Below, piece after piece: positions 1 through 16,200 of a DNA stretch of 64,000 nt (the first letter of the stretch is position 1; every line of letters begins with the position of its first letter). Origin of the DNA: Setaria digitata (Eukaryota; Nematoda; Chromadorea; Rhabditida; Setariidae); the NCBI GenBank assembly GCA_003640385.1, contig RCAB01000014.1, positions 62,001 to 126,000 of the forward strand, written 5' to 3'. Position numbers and translations under genes: made by a program. The notes under the pieces were generated by a model. The model made no database searches. It was given only the letters and a program-made list of their open reading frames with translations, and had not been told where the DNA came from.

Positions 1-1626
<1,626 letters not shown>

Positions 1627-4600
1627 CTACTGGCAAATAAGAGGGGTGGTCTGCTGCTCATTCGGTACCTGGTTTAACATTGACCTAGACCTTTCAGCGG
1701 CAGCAGCAGCAGCGGCAGCAGCAGCAGCAGCATCCATATCATTTTCTGAATCAGTATCACGACCGCTCATTGCACCACCCGCAGCTGGTCCAGACAATGA
1801 AGACGGAGTACCTGGGGTTCCTGGCGTTGTCGAGGAAACCACTCCAACTGGTGAAGATGCCTAAATTGTCCATATACACGAAAACAAACGGTTGGCCTAG
1901 TATCTCTCGGGCGACACCTCGTCCTAACTCAAATCTATTTTCTCTTCATCCTCGATCTAGGAAACAAGCAAAGTAAAAATAACGCCACATTATGATTTTG
2001 TTTTTACGAGTATTGAACGGGAAAAAGTAAATGCATATGGTTCCATTCGCAAGCTACCTATAGTCCTATTATCAGGTTTATAATACTACCACGAAGAAAA
2101 CCCAAACGGTAAACACCTAGCCTCCAAAGTTGCCCTCCTGCATCTTTTCCATAATACTGAGAACATCAATAATAGTATAACATAAACAAAAAACATAACA
2201 ACGTAAACAATAATACACTCATACTCATGTTAGGAATAAGCGGTGCTTATTGAAATACTTCCAACTCCATGCTGTAGATGGATCCACACCCAACCAATTT
2301 ATAGCCCGAGGAGCATCAAGAGTGGATGACGAGTTAAAGTTCAGCTTACCTCACGATACCAAAGACATCTTTTTTTCCTCTTGCAGTGCTTGCACCACTG
2401 ATCTTGATTCACAACACCAAACCGAGCTCGACATTTCTTTTGTTCGCCATTATCTAAAATCTCTGACCGTTATAAGGCAAATGAATTGAAGCTCCCTGGA
2501 TGATAAAAAGACATCTTAAAAACATTTTTAAGTATCTTACCAACAGATTTGTCGCGTTTCCGTTTCTTCTTTTTATTAATTGCATAATTTTCACGAGCCG
2601 ACCAGCCAGGATACTTCTGCATATGTTGTTCGCGATCTGTTTTAGCAAGTTCATAATACCTCTGTTGTTCTTCTTTCGGTAAATCGTGCCACCTCCTGCC
2701 AAGTTCCTGCAGCATTTTCGAATATAACGATTCATCTTAACAAAAACAGTACGAAGAAGAGACAAATCTTTAATCTTTTGGCATGCTACAGGCCGCAACA
2801 ATAATTCAAACAAGCAGAATAACCTTATTAAGCTCAGCACTCTGTCTTTCCTTGTAATCCAGTTCTTCCATAAGCTTTGGCCTATTTTCCTTCATGAACC
2901 ACATAAATGCATTCAGAGGTTTTTTAATATGTTGTTCCTATAAATACCTGCACTTAAAAATTGTTAAATGAATCTAGAAATTTTGTACGCAAATTGCCAT
3001 TACAGCAAACTACAAGAATTCATTCACATACGAAAGTACACAGAACTGATGCATTAGAGATCCTGTGAAATGATAAGCAAATATGCAGAGCTTGGAAGAT
3101 GAGATTACAGATTACACTAACCTTAACTTTAGGCGGCCTGCTTTCGTTCTTCGCAGCCTTGGTGCTGTTAGTAGTGCCACGTGAATTACTGCTCGGCTGC
3201 TGGGCTAAGTTACTGGCCATGGAGGTGATTGGTGAACCCATCTGAGGTAATCGCATTTGGTTTATTGAGTTCAGTGGATGCGGAGATGTTGCGGCCGCTG
3301 CAGCCGCATTCTGCATATTGCGCATCATTGTAGCTGCCGCCAGCGGGTTGCCCTTAGGGGTAGCCGCACCCACTCCACTACCCTTCAATAGACTCACGCT
3401 AATACGGTCGTGTGTTCTCCACTTCGAATCTTTCCCAGAACATACTGTCCAACTATCAAGACAGAGTGGTAGTTCCGTTTAACTAATTAATAATCCTGGC
3501 TCAGTTGACTACAGATAAAATGTCTGTAAAGCACTGGAATGCGTTAACAAGCCAAAAAATGTACAAACCTGGAATAAGGAACTTGGAGAAGCAGGGCCAA
3601 AAGGGAAATTCCTATACATTTCGAAGGTTGGTGACATAGTTTGTGCAGCTTGTTGCATGACGAATGCTGCATAGGTGGGGGACATTGAACGAGCATCCAT
3701 TGGTCCGCTCGGCATCCTACCGAACGGCAAACCGTAAGGAGCCTGATTCTGAAGTTAAGCAGTTTTAGACTAGTAATGAAATTCTAGAAACATTTACAAG
3801 GTATCATATATAGTGCACCTTCAACACTTTTTCACAGCGTGCTTTTATCGAAGATAGTTACATAATGGTTGTCGAAAAAAAAAAAGACCCATAAAACTCA
3901 ATATCAATAAATGAAAATCTGCAATTTCACTCTTGAATTAAAAAGAGCATCTTCAGTATGAAGAGATCCCAGATCCCATTTTATTATTTTATTAAGGGAC
4001 GTAATATGGTAAATTCAAACGGCAATATCCAATAACATCACAATTATATTTTGTAATTGGAAAATCTAATGGGAAGAAAATGATTTAAGTCTACTGCGCT
4101 GCAGCATTTTCTTTTTTTTAAATGTAAACTCTGTGAATGAGTATTTTTCAATTACTGAATAACAAAACAATACGCACACTGCTTCCCATCACTTGCGATG
4201 GTTTCTAAAATTACTCCATCATTTATTATTGTCAAACAACCACAACCTAAGATAATGGTTTATATTATAATATATTCCTGATTGATGATGAAATACTTTA
4301 TGAAAATTAAGAGCATCCTATACTGCTATACTGGATCAAGAAAACGACAGCTTCTTTTACACAGAAACCTTCCGTTATATGAAACATTTGTAAATGTTAA
4401 TTAATACATTACTAGCTAGGCCATTTTTCGATAGCAATGTGAAAAAACCTATTTTCTCTCTTATACTTTTACCTGTCCCAAATCGAATTCTTCATGAAAC
4501 ACAGCTCCATAATACTATTAAAAGTCATGTCTAGTGTCATCGATGCACTGTCAATTACTTAGCTTTTTACGGTAGACATATCGAGACAAAAGTGTAATGA

Positions 4601-7600
4601 AGTCTTGAAAATACAAAGCAACATCCAGGCAAGACTTCACTGCACCAACCATGAGCAATTATCAAAAAATATCAAAGTTCTTATACTGTGGACGCAAAAT
4701 CAAAAACATATAGCTAACTGTATAATATGACATTATTTACTCTTCCAATCTTTTGCAGTGAGAAAACCTTCATCCCAGCAAATCAGCACAGATAGGTTAC
4801 AGGAACCCAGCTTATACTTAGAGAGGAATGAATATGCCATAAGGAACAAATTGACGTTTAATTTCCATGATTGAAATAATGGGGAATCTGATTATATAAA
4901 CAAACAAAAATTATTGTTCTGCACAACTATAGCCAGAATATCCATTTAAAATGGAAAGCCTGGTGTTCGAAATCCAGAAAAATGTGTCTGAAAGAATACA
5001 TGATATACTTTGTGTTGAACCAACACTGCTGTTCATTTGGGCATGAAATGCTTTAACTTTATTATCTAATTGTATATTTGTTTTCTTAAGGTGTCTTCCT
5101 TTCCCGCTGATTAGCTCTGAACACAAGTCTTTTTGTCATTATTAGAATCAGTTTTTTTTTTTTTTTGTTTCCTTTCTCGTGCACTTCTAAATGTATTCAA
5201 TGCAACAGATGGCATTTGAAAATGAAGAGGTGAGGCCTTGTCGCACTTCATACACCATCAATATTTCGTAACTTTCTTTTACTCAATCAAAAAAATCTCT
5301 TCCTTTAAATAAAGCAACTTGGTTCTTTCTTGTGTCCCTCTCTTTATCCTTGTTCTAGCATGATGCTACAAAACTTATTAAAAGCATATGCCAACATTAC
5401 AATAGCTTTTTGCTTCGTACAAAATTCTTTTGCTGATTGTTTCCAAAAGAAAGAAAGAAAAAATGTGTGTCAAATAAGCAAACCTTAGTGAAGATTTAAC
5501 TTTCTTAGATTTCTTAACACATTAGATGATGTGCAAGTACAGGGCAATCTGAATTATGCAGTGAGGACTTCCAGCAGTAGAGTTAAGGAGATGAGAAACT
5601 TTACCATTCTGATATTCCGATATAATCAAGCCTATATTCCTGCACATCAATCAAGATAAAATGTCCAGAGGTCCTTAGAATAGCAGTAAATTTCAAAAAT
5701 TGGTGCATTCAATCAAGAGAAACAAAGCAAGCAAGACAAGTCTTCAGGCATTCCTCGTTTTCAGCTTCCGTTTCATGTGCTTTCAGTCATTGCTGCCGCA
5801 GAATCAATCATTTTGCTGTTCCCGAGCAAATCTCAACCCATAACTCAGCCCTCCAATAGTCCAAGACTATACATAATCGACGGGTATCAATCATCCGAAG
5901 AGCCCCTTTTGGTTCACTCCAAAGCGGGGACCACACCGCACTTTTCATTCTTTTCACACATTTTTTTGAAATCGTTTCTGGTGCTCATCTGAGCAGCATC
6001 CAGATTATTAATTGCCAATCCTTCAGACTTCTAGCTTACTCTCCCTCTTTTGGCTTATTTTCTGGTCCGCCGAAGCAAACTCAGTCATGAAAATATGATA
6101 TGTACTTTCTAAACATGCAAAAACATCTTCCAGTCTTTCATTTTAGATTTTTCATCCAAGCTAACTACGAAGATGGTTTGAAATTGAGTAAGAATAATAT
6201 GGTATCAAATCCATCCAAGTTAATTTTTATCCCTTTCTTCCTTCAAGTCATAGGAAAATAACTAGAACGACAATACAACACTTCCCAAGTTTAATTTTTC
6301 AGAAAGGTTCAATTTCGTTAAATCAAGATTGAATTCTCTATACAAAAATATCGAGGTATAAAAGAGTAAAATACAACTTACCGGTAGGAAGAACGGATAA
6401 AACAATGGCAACGGGCCATAAGTTGGAGACAAAGTGGCGGCAGAAAAAGTTGGAAAAGTCGGAGATGGCTTCACAAAAGCACCTGGCTTGGAACCTGAAA
6501 AAAAAACATCGTGAATAAAAATGATGGAAGGAACTCCGACAAAGCTGTAGCAAGAATAAGCCCAATATCTCGACATTTTCCTAGTAAGGTCAGATAGGTA
6601 TAACATCCAGTGCAGAGGCAATGAGTTCCTCAACTTTAATCTGACAAGGCGTATAATTTCGTAAAAGAAGTTCAAAATTTCATTCAACAAAGAGATTGCT
6701 CCGAGATTTTCAGCAATCGGTCTACTGAGAAGACTTCTTTAAAATACTTTCAGATGATATCTGCATCAGTCTAAATAGATAGAAAAGTTAATAAAAAGAA
6801 AGAGTGAAAAAAAGTAGCACACTAGAGATTAGACTTCTATCTCCTAACCACAGGATCATCAGCATGGCTTAATTTAACTGCAAGGTTATAAAATATAAAA
6901 TACCCAGTGGCGAGTATTTGTGTATACGAGAGATTGAATGATAACAGGAAAAGGAATAATTTCTTGAAGTTGCAGATGAAAAAGCAGCTGATTTATTTAT
7001 AAATGGTAATTCGTTTCTCTTTTTACTCAAAACTAAAAGCCGTTGTTCAACCATATACAAACAAAAAGGCAAAGCAGCTAATGGTCAAATCATTCCGGCA
7101 GATAATGTTGCACTAATCCTCATGGAAAGTAAAGGTGGAAATGACTTCCACATGTTAGTAATTATTTAAGACTTCGGAGTCACCCTACAACTTTTTCGAA
7201 ATAAATTACCATAAATACAATTTTATTCTCCAACCTTTACTGTACATCAAAGCTATAGACTATTCAAAATGAAAAAGCCAGATGTGGAATGCACAGAAAA
7301 TGCAGCGGAGAACAGCCCGTTCCCAAGAAAGCAATGCAGTCTACGATGTTAAAAGGCAAAAAAAAGAAAAAAAAAAAGGAGAAAAAAAAGCTATCCAAGA
7401 GCCAAATAAAAATTGTACAGAAGTATACCAGCCTATTTTCATTTCATTCGATCAGCTCCAGTCCTCTCCAATTCGTTTCCTGGTTGTTTCACCGTTTTTA
7501 CAATCACAGATAAGAAAATTCCGGTTAAAGAATATGAGTAGAGCTTTAAGATTGGTTTTTCAAGACAAATAGCAATCAATGGTATGAACAGGGGAAAACC

Positions 7601-10276
7601 TCACCCACAAGCTCTTTATTTTTTTCATATGTTGTCAATTTCGTCCTTGCCAATATTTCCAAATTTTTCTTACTCCTTTTATCTTTCAATAAGGTGATCT
7701 ATGTTTAATATCATCACTCTTACTCCTTATCACTCTATCCCCACTGTTATCACTTCCATATTATGTCTACCTTCTCGAAGACGAAACAGCGAACTGCTTA
7801 AACAAAACGGCTCGAAACGTACCGTTCTTAATATATGCACGAAAGGGAATAGATAGAACGGAATTGAGTGGCAGCTGTGGTTTAACGATTCCTGAACATA
7901 TAAGAACTAAATGGGGTAATGGACACAAAATGGAGATGAGCTGCAGTATGAATATTACACATAGTTATTACAGGAACAGATCTTTCCATAAACTTCGAAG
8001 TAACTTTATCATGTCTGTGCTTGAAACAGAAACACGGCGCTGTGGATAGCTTGTGCGAATATTAACCACAGTTCGACATAATTAAATGTCTATGAATGAT
8101 ATTATATACTACATTCTTAGGTAAGTATTTGTAAGGACCAGAAACCGATGAAAGGATCTAGACATTAAAATTCATAAATGAAGAGGAAGGAGGTAAAAAA
8201 GCAAATGCATATACCTAAAAATCAACACTTTTAGCAGACTGGAATTGGATTTTAGCAGTCTTTAAATGAAAGCGCTGTATAAGTAGAAAACAGATGCTAG
8301 ATAATGTTACCGTACTAAAAAACTCTAACTTCATACCACTATATACGTCCTCCCTATCTGTCCAAACAAATAAAAAAAACCGTTAATTAAAATAAACTCA
8401 TTCCACCAAAATCAAGCAGCTCAACTAACTAGCGACAGAAGTAGTAAAATACATTGGAAGGAATTAAAATGGAATCCACAGGCACAAACGAAAATATGAA
8501 AAAAAAAAAGTTATTCAGGATTAATTCTATTTGGTTAACAATTTGAACTTCTGTTTTCTCGAAAAATAACTGAGATATAAATAATAATACGCAAGCGATA
8601 TTAGTTTTGTATGTTTAAAGAGAAGAGTTGTGTTGCAGAATGCTTTATATACTGTGCCCATGATTTAACTGTATTGGAAAAGTTCTTTGATAGAATACAG
8701 CACAAGCATTCTGTGGAGGAGTTTGACTGTCTATAAACAAGATGAAATTTTCAGATATTTCGCTGATTAATGGTCGCTGGTTGCATTCTGATGGTAAAAT
8801 GAATAATTAGGGCTTTTAGGAAAGTCAAACCGATAATAGAGGAGGATGGCGTCCTTGTTTCGAGTTCTGTCTCCAGGGCCACATCTTTTTTGTCCTCGGT
8901 TAACTGGTGTGAGGACTGCGCCGTTTCCACGTCATCCGCATCATTCCTGCAAACTACAGCTTTTTATAACAGTTCTCAGTCAGTTAATGATTTTACCAAA
9001 AAGGATTACTCTGACCTTGGCAAAACCCGCAAACATCCTTAACTGTACTGCGTGAAGCAGTTCATAGCCACGTTATATTTCCTCTCCCACTTAGTAGAAG
9101 GCAAAAAATTGACTACACATTTTAACTGTCCTTACAAACCAGCTATATGTATAATATGGACTGATATACCTTAGGATCAACGGATAAATAACGACTACAT
9201 CAGACAGAGTACCGATTAAGTGGTATTTTTCCAGGACTCGACAGGAATTCTTGATGAAATAGGAAGAAGGTAAAATTCTCTTTTGACTTATAAAATGGAA
9301 AAAAATAGTGCGAATAAAGGACACAGATATTACGTATTCCCCAATAAGGGTATCTTAGGTAGATTATTTTCCAAAATTTCAAAAAAAAAAGCGCATGGAA
9401 TTCCATTTTTCTGCTGCATGGGACTTTCATCTGTGGAGAATCCAAGAAGATAATAACATAGGGCAAAAAAAAAAAAATTCCTAACTATAAAGAAAGGTAT
9501 ATTACAATTGTTTTAGTCTAACAGCATAGTGTTATGTTAAAACTGTGGGAGCATTAATAACTTTTTGTTATTATGAATGTATGTTTCGTAAAAATCATCC
9601 AAAATGCATTCTGTTGAAAAATTTTCCGGACACATGCGTCACAATCGAGCAGTAATCATATCAGTAGAATCCTACAGAAACTTCATGTATTAATATGATT
9701 TCAGAAGTTACTTTTGAACTGATAAAAACACGTTGCATTAATCCATACATATTCGAAAAGTGACAGGTAACTACAGAATTTAAGAATGGCGCATTGAAAG
9801 ATATGCCGCTGCAGTTGTGACCGCTTAAGTCTAACTTCATCTCCAAATATAATTTCCCGGAATGTATATTCCTGGATTAGGCAAAAGCTTAAACTCTTAA
9901 AACAATGGGGCAATAATTTCCATGAGTACCTCAACGAATTTTCAAAAACAGAAAAAGCAAACATGAAGAAGCAGTAAAGAAAGAACCAATACCGACAGAA
10001 ACGTCCCCTCTCTCATGAAGTTTGTTTGCTGGCTGACAGCGCACCGTCCTTTTCATCTTCCCCTTCTACTACTTTTAGACCTCCTTGCTATTAAGATTTT
10101 ATGGTTTTCGGAAGCACAGGAAAATATGACGAACGAAAAGTAACAAAAAAAAGAACGGATAACCACAGTACAATCTATTATATTTACCACTACCTCAATG
10201 GAATTTGAAATGAAAAATGCACAAACCTGCGGAAGACTTTCACTTCATCGGCGCCATCATCAGCAGCACTACTCAT
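1627..10276 (-). CDS. pop-1: TCF/LEF transcription factor POP-1 (HMG box plus C-clamp)
   Basis: Nuclear effector of Wnt/beta-catenin signalling. Nine exons in transcription order: 10276-10227, 8946-8831, 6494-6382, 3748-3569, about 3421-3122, 2937-2824, 2706-2541, 2453-2350, 1860-1627; joined they give about 458 residues. Exons 1-2 encode an acidic N-terminus with DEVKVFRR, matching the beta-catenin-binding end of C. elegans POP-1. The HMG box spans exons 6-7 (about residues 256-335: [35 protein letters not shown]) followed by a Lys/Arg-rich tail. Exon 8 holds the C-clamp (KKCRARFG, then [11 protein letters not shown]). Exon 9 has a Pro/Thr/Gly-rich region and a run of 12 alanines (residues 425-436) before the C-terminus. 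The 5' edge of exon 5 is the only uncertain join: the in-phase acceptor (gaag|TGG) is poor. A likely trans-splice acceptor lies 26 bases upstream of the start, ending at 10303. Introns 1-3 are 1.3-2.6 kb. Confidence 0.93.
3749..10226 (-). other. Large pop-1 introns, otherwise empty
   Basis: Three long introns (8947-10226, 6495-8830, 3749-6381) take up most of the gene. I found no nested gene. Short open frames here (for example on the plus strand around 7282-7572, Lys-rich) have no family similarity or consistent splice structure. Wnt-pathway cis-elements or alternative first exons could lie here but cannot be called from sequence alone. Confidence 0.5.
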
Positions 10277-13200
10277 CGCGGTAACACCCCGCGGGAGAGC
10301 CACTGGAGAGATTGTCGGGCAAGGTGCAGCCAACAACAACACCAACGGATATATAAGCAACAGTATTAATAATGACAGCAGTAAGAAGAGCCAAATGGCA
10401 ATAACAGCAAGAGACGAATAACAATAATGAGAGGCAACGAGAAGGATAACCAGGGCCGGCAGCCAACCGACCCTTCTGGCTCATCCGATCCGTGATACAG
10501 CTACTGGTAGTGGTGCTGGTCGAGTGCGTGATCGCGGTTAAGCCAAGAGAACTCCCAGGACGATGTCTCTGTGGCCTACTCTACTCCTGCCTTCTACTGA
10601 GAGGTGCGCCTGCAACGATACAATTACCACCTTTCTTACACATCGTACAACTAAGTCCCCTTCTCTCCCCCCAAGCCATCCCCTCTCTCGGTCACTTCGA
10701 TGCAACCCAGTCGCACTCGGTCCATTCAGTTCAGTTCAGTTCATTCGTTCGGTTCAGTCCGGTCCAGTTCAGTCGGAGTCCGATCGGTTCCTCCTTCCAG
10801 TCAGTCACTTCCACTACTAGCAGTACACTCCAGACAGACATATTCCTCTGGACCCGCCTATCTCCTCTTCTCTTCCACTCCTGCAGAGTGCTGAGAAGTG
10901 CTGATAAGAGAGCACAGACCACATAGAGAAAGAAAGAAAGTAAGAGACATCAACGGCATAGCCAGCTGAACAAATGGCGCAGATGGGTGTGCTCTCTTCG
11001 TGCATCGTCGAGATGAACACCCGACAAACATGGAGGCGGCAGACAGACAGACACAGTCGAGTGCTACCAGGGATAAGTACGCGAAGACAGCGTGGAACTT
11101 TTCACGTGAACTGCGGGGATGGGAGAAGGACTTCTCGGGGTATCTGGGGAAAGAAGTACACGGCAACATAGGTCACGGCCATTTCCCTTTCCCTTCCAGG
11201 TTCACGTATCGCTCTCCTCTCAGTTATGTTCGGTACCAAAATAGACGCAGTGGTAAATTGGAAAAGAAGCACTTGTTTAACGCTCAAAATGCAGTGTGTG
11301 ATAATATGGAGCATGACCACGGGACCCTGGATGAATGATGCAGTGGGGAAGGTGATAGATCAGATCCGGACGGGTATCTGCTACAGTGGTTTCTTCCCGG
11401 TGGTTCTAGGAACATGTCTCCTTCACTCTAGCTTCTTAGAAAATCTCCCCTCATGCCTCGGGGTCATCTGCTGTTAGAGGGGGAATGACCTGGACAGAAC
11501 GGTCACTCATTCGAGGGAAATGTGCTGCACGAGTGGAGAGAGGTAAATGAGTCGAAAGAGGATCAGATGGAGATGGAGGGAGAGGAGTGAGCGGGAAGAA
11601 CAGCTGTGATGTCCATTCGAAGGGTCGAACCGACCTGTCACCCTCCTCACCACAAGTTGGCGGGACATGCAACCCTTTCCTCGACCCCTTTCCCGACCCA
11701 TTTCCCTCCCAATTCCATTTGCAAATTCAAAATTTCTCGCTGCAATTAAGTCGGCACTCAAAGAGGGAATCCACAAACAAAGGTCACTGGTCAAGCAGCA
11801 CAGTAGCGGGAAACTAATCAACATCATTGCCTGCTCACTCTCATTAACCTCCTGGCCTGAGATTTCCTGCAGGTGCCCTTCCCTAACAGTTCTCCACTTT
11901 TTCCTCTAAACTCTAGTACAACGAACTCTTCCTCAGTCTTTTCCATTACCAGGACATTCAATGGAACATGTGACATACATTAATAAGATCCGTTTTCTAC
12001 CTCATCTTCCTACTGTTGCGGAAAATCACAGAGATGGATGAAGTTATTAGTATTAGTTAGAATTACTCTAATTAGTTAATGAGTTGAGCCGTTACAACTA
12101 CAGGCAGCGGTAGCAGTAGCAAATACAACAATTACTATATGATGTTAGATGATTTCTACATAGTGTGTTCTGCGAAGAGAGGTCACTTTTCATCATCTAT
12201 AAACAGACACTCAAATTAACTAATTCGAGATTTCCGTACTGATATGGTCTGCGGATAAAAATACAAGAGAGACAGAAAGAGAGACGGACTGTTTGAACCG
12301 ATGCTACAAATAATGGACCTTNGAAGAGAGAGACGGACTGTTTGAACCGATGCTACAAATAATGGACCTTTCTTGGAAAATTTGAATTTCTCACTACGCA
12401 TCGTTTTCGGAAGACCTTGAACGAAACAAAATTTATTTTTCCTCATTCTCCGGTAGTATCCAGAAGGAGTCATCTCACTGCCTTTCATTCACCGTACACT
12501 CACTAATTAATGATGTCCACTAAAATAACTGCAATAGATTATTTGAATTTTTTCCTTTTTTTGTTGCATATGTTTCTGAGAACCAGTTCCATGCGGTCTC
12601 ATTTACATTCTACATCAAATGATTGACAATCACTTATCTTTTCAGCAACTTTTTTCTTATCACTCCACCATATATACCTTAATTGCACACATAATGTATG
12701 ACTTATCTTGGCATAAAGATCTCGTCTTGTGAGATGCTGAAAACAAGTGACATGTCTATCCCCACGCAAATGTGACATGCTTATTTCCTTTCTTACCTGT
12801 TCCGTCTTATAGTTTAAAATTCCCTTTTTCGTTGAACGGAGAGGAGAGAAATGACGAGAATAAGATCACGATTAAGAACGATGAGCAATCATTAAGATGA
12901 TAAACTGTTATGAGTTGTTGCGCACTCAAGCACATCCTTGGATGAATACTTTCAGCTGTTTCATTTTAAGTGACATCTCGTTGTTGAGGGGAATGATGGA
13001 AAGAAGTACAATAACGGAAAGGAAAGACTTTTAGCAACTGAAGTCGAAAGTTGGAAAAAGAAAGAAAAAGACAAGTTTGAATCTAAATAATTTACCGAGA
13101 GAAAAAGTGCTCCATAAAATGGATGGATGCCACTGAGCCAGGAAGAAGTGGGGAAAAACAGTGCTATAAGATTTGTCGAAATATTTTCGTATTAGGTAAC

Positions 13201-16200
13201 CCTATTAGAAAACTCCTACCTTTAATATGAGTTGGGTAAAGCTGAATCTCTCGAGCGGTAATCTAGAGGACTCGATAACCGGACTAACTAGCCATCGGGA
13301 CTGAGCTCTGTGGTAACAGAATAATGACATTCTTTTAAACAATTTGATTCTTTGCAACTGTACAGAAATGAAATGAACTGAATGGAAACAGAAAAGAGAT
13401 GTGCTCAAATTAACTGATCAATCTGTGCTAGCCAAAAAAGTAAGCAAGATTTAAAGTAAGTTCGCGTAGCAGTAATAAATGAATTGCGTTGTTTTTGGAA
13501 GTGGAAAAGTAATAGGGTTATCTAAATGATTCTTGTAGTAACAACTGGCAATTCAACGGAACTATTATTGCTTCCTCCCGGAAGAGCCATTTTATCGAAA
13601 CAATCACATCACTTCCAGCTCACTTTATTTTAAATGCTTTACAGCACGGATTATAATTATTAGTATACCTTCCTACACATGTTTTTGATGTTAGGGATAA
13701 TTTTGAGTCCAATTAATTGCCTCTGAAGCAAAGCAAAGCAACCGTTGCTCTTCTCTCTCAAATTCACAGCATCAGGCCAAGACATCCATCAACCATTTCG
13801 ACATTCCAGTTGCCTCAATAATCGATGATAATCTTAAACATACATTCCATAGAAGGGAAACGATAATTCTGCGAATTAGAAAGCCATTCTAAGGTAGTAA
13901 TACTTTCCGGATAACATCCACCTCCTCACTCAACTAGACAATATGCTTGCTTCCTACTAACTTTTTCCGCAGCATTTAGTATGACAGTCCATACATGAAA
14001 TATGTTGGATTATGATAGTTCGATGACAGCAATCCTGTACCTGTGTCCCTTTCACCATAAAGTAATGTGTCGAGAATAATGGTCTAATAAAAGATCTCTA
14101 CTAGTTCATGTCACATCCTTTAAATATTGTCCTTTCATGCTCTTTCGCTGTTACTTTCATTTCCTTTATCTACAAACACTGCATGAGTTCAGCAATAGCC
14201 GGGAACATTTCACCAACATTTATAGGACAAAAGAGATTCACGATGATAGAGGTATAAAGATGCCTTGAAAAGTGACCACTAAACAAAAGATTCTTCTGCG
14301 TTGGAAACTTTGCCAGAATTGCTATTTATTCTCCAGGACAAAAAATAAACTGGTAAATCTCTCGGAGAAGGAAAGAGTTACTGCAGTAGCCTAGAAGAAA
14401 TGCTAAAAAAAAGTAAGGGACAGAAGGAACTAACTATATTCTGAAGTTTCTTAGCGAGAGAGAATAACAACCTTTCAGTCTTTCTTCCGAATCAACCTCA
14501 AATACACGACAAAGAATGCAAATAGCCTAGACAAATTCTGGAAATATGCGACCTGTAAGCACTTTCGTGCGCAAACAACTGCAAAAATCGCGATAATGCT
14601 CATAAATAACAACTCAGTAGCGGACAGCAATGAGCTAGAATGATTACTTAGTGCGGGCATTATGAAGATTTGCTTATTTATATATCTCTTCTAAAAAACA
14701 GTGAAATGATTCTTGAATTTATTTAGCGGCACTGCAACTTCTGTTCCAATTGTAAAACGAGCTCGACCATTGTTCGCATTACAAATTTGAATATGAAATT
14801 GAACCAGGAAAAGACAGCTGCCATTCGGTGGTCAGACAATATCCATTCTTCCTTCTACTAGATCGTAATCATATTCTATTCTGCTACTCAAGGGATCACA
14901 AAGGAGGATAAGGATCCTCGTTCTCAGTAAGATGATGATAGCGCATGGGTCCAAGACAAACTACTTGGCAAATGAATGTCTTAATTGTGATGAAGATTGA
15001 GTGTGTCCGACAAGCTCGTTACAATTAACAAACTATGTGAAGATGTCACGCGCCAAATACAAATGATCATAGGTTGTTTCTACAGATCTTAATACCAAAC
15101 TAGAAGATAAAATACTGCTATTCTCCTTTCAGATTGGAATTGTGTGAATGAGGAGAATTACATAGCAGATGTTGACCCCTTCCATCTTGAGTCTTTGAAA
15201 GTTTGAAACTTGAAATATCATCTCCAGTACTGACCTTTAATCCAATTTTATTCTTCTTCTCTTGGACGCTGTTCATTTTAGAACAAAATGAGTACGCGAT
15301 GAATTTATCTTCTCGTATTACAAAAAAGAGTAAGGTAACAACTTTGTCGACTAGAACAATAAAATACATTTTGAAGGCAATCAGAGTATTTTGGAGACAG
15401 AGGCAAAATGAAACAAATACTTCAAAGACAAAATGTATGTCCAAGGATTAATGTCGTCACAAAATTAAAGTTAGGCACCATCACGGTTACCGCGCTTTCC
15501 ATCTCGAGAAACAGACAAGAGACATCTTAATGATTTAGTCCAAATATTTCCTGAAATTCGCCACCTCCTTGTATATTCAGTCTCACTGCACTCCAAACAA
15601 ATTGGATCAAGAAGTTTTGAATTGAACGTCATCCAACTATCACTTTAAGCTTCAGTCGGATGATTTACTTTCAACTTCTACATCGCTCTCATCAGTTTGA
15701 CCTCAGTTTGCAAGTGGCCATCTATCCCTTCTTTAGTGTACAAAATCCTGCAATAAACGATTAATTAATTATCGTCCTGTCAGATAAAACTTAAAAAACA
15801 GATGCTAGAAGACAAAACCACATAGCTAAAATGATCACTTCATCTCTTCTTCACGTTGTTCTACATATAAGGCGCATTTTAGAAGCTACTGGGAACCATC
15901 AAGTTTTCAAATTCGTATCTTTTTTCCCACTCCTTACACGTAAAATCACGCAACCACGTGGTGACCCCAAATCGGCAAGTAAAAAAATCACTTTGCTTCT
16001 CTGCCAAACGATTGTTTGCAGCGCATCGCGCATCTCTGCACTCTCCCCTTCTGTACACTCTTACGCTCTATCTGAAGTGTAGTTGCTGACAAACATCTTG
16101 TCGGCCTTCCTGTCCACTTGTTCGATCATTTGTCTAGGAGAAGCCAAACCAAGGAGATGAAATGGGAGCAAGTTCTAAGTTAGAAAGTAGACCAAGATTA

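Noticed and set aside
1917..1960. Possible alternative last exon of pop-1 ([10 protein letters not shown] then stop)
   Set aside because: The in-phase 78-codon exon ending at 1627 explains the C-terminus and the short exon has no independent support.
2118..2157. Possible 40-base exon between the C-clamp exon and the last exon of pop-1
   Set aside because: Its length would put the last exon out of phase, while direct joining is in phase.
10492..10926. 144-codon plus-strand open frame in the pop-1 upstream region
   Set aside because: Low-complexity GTTCA-type repeats, several overlapping open frames on both strands and no family similarity point to promoter/UTR sequence.
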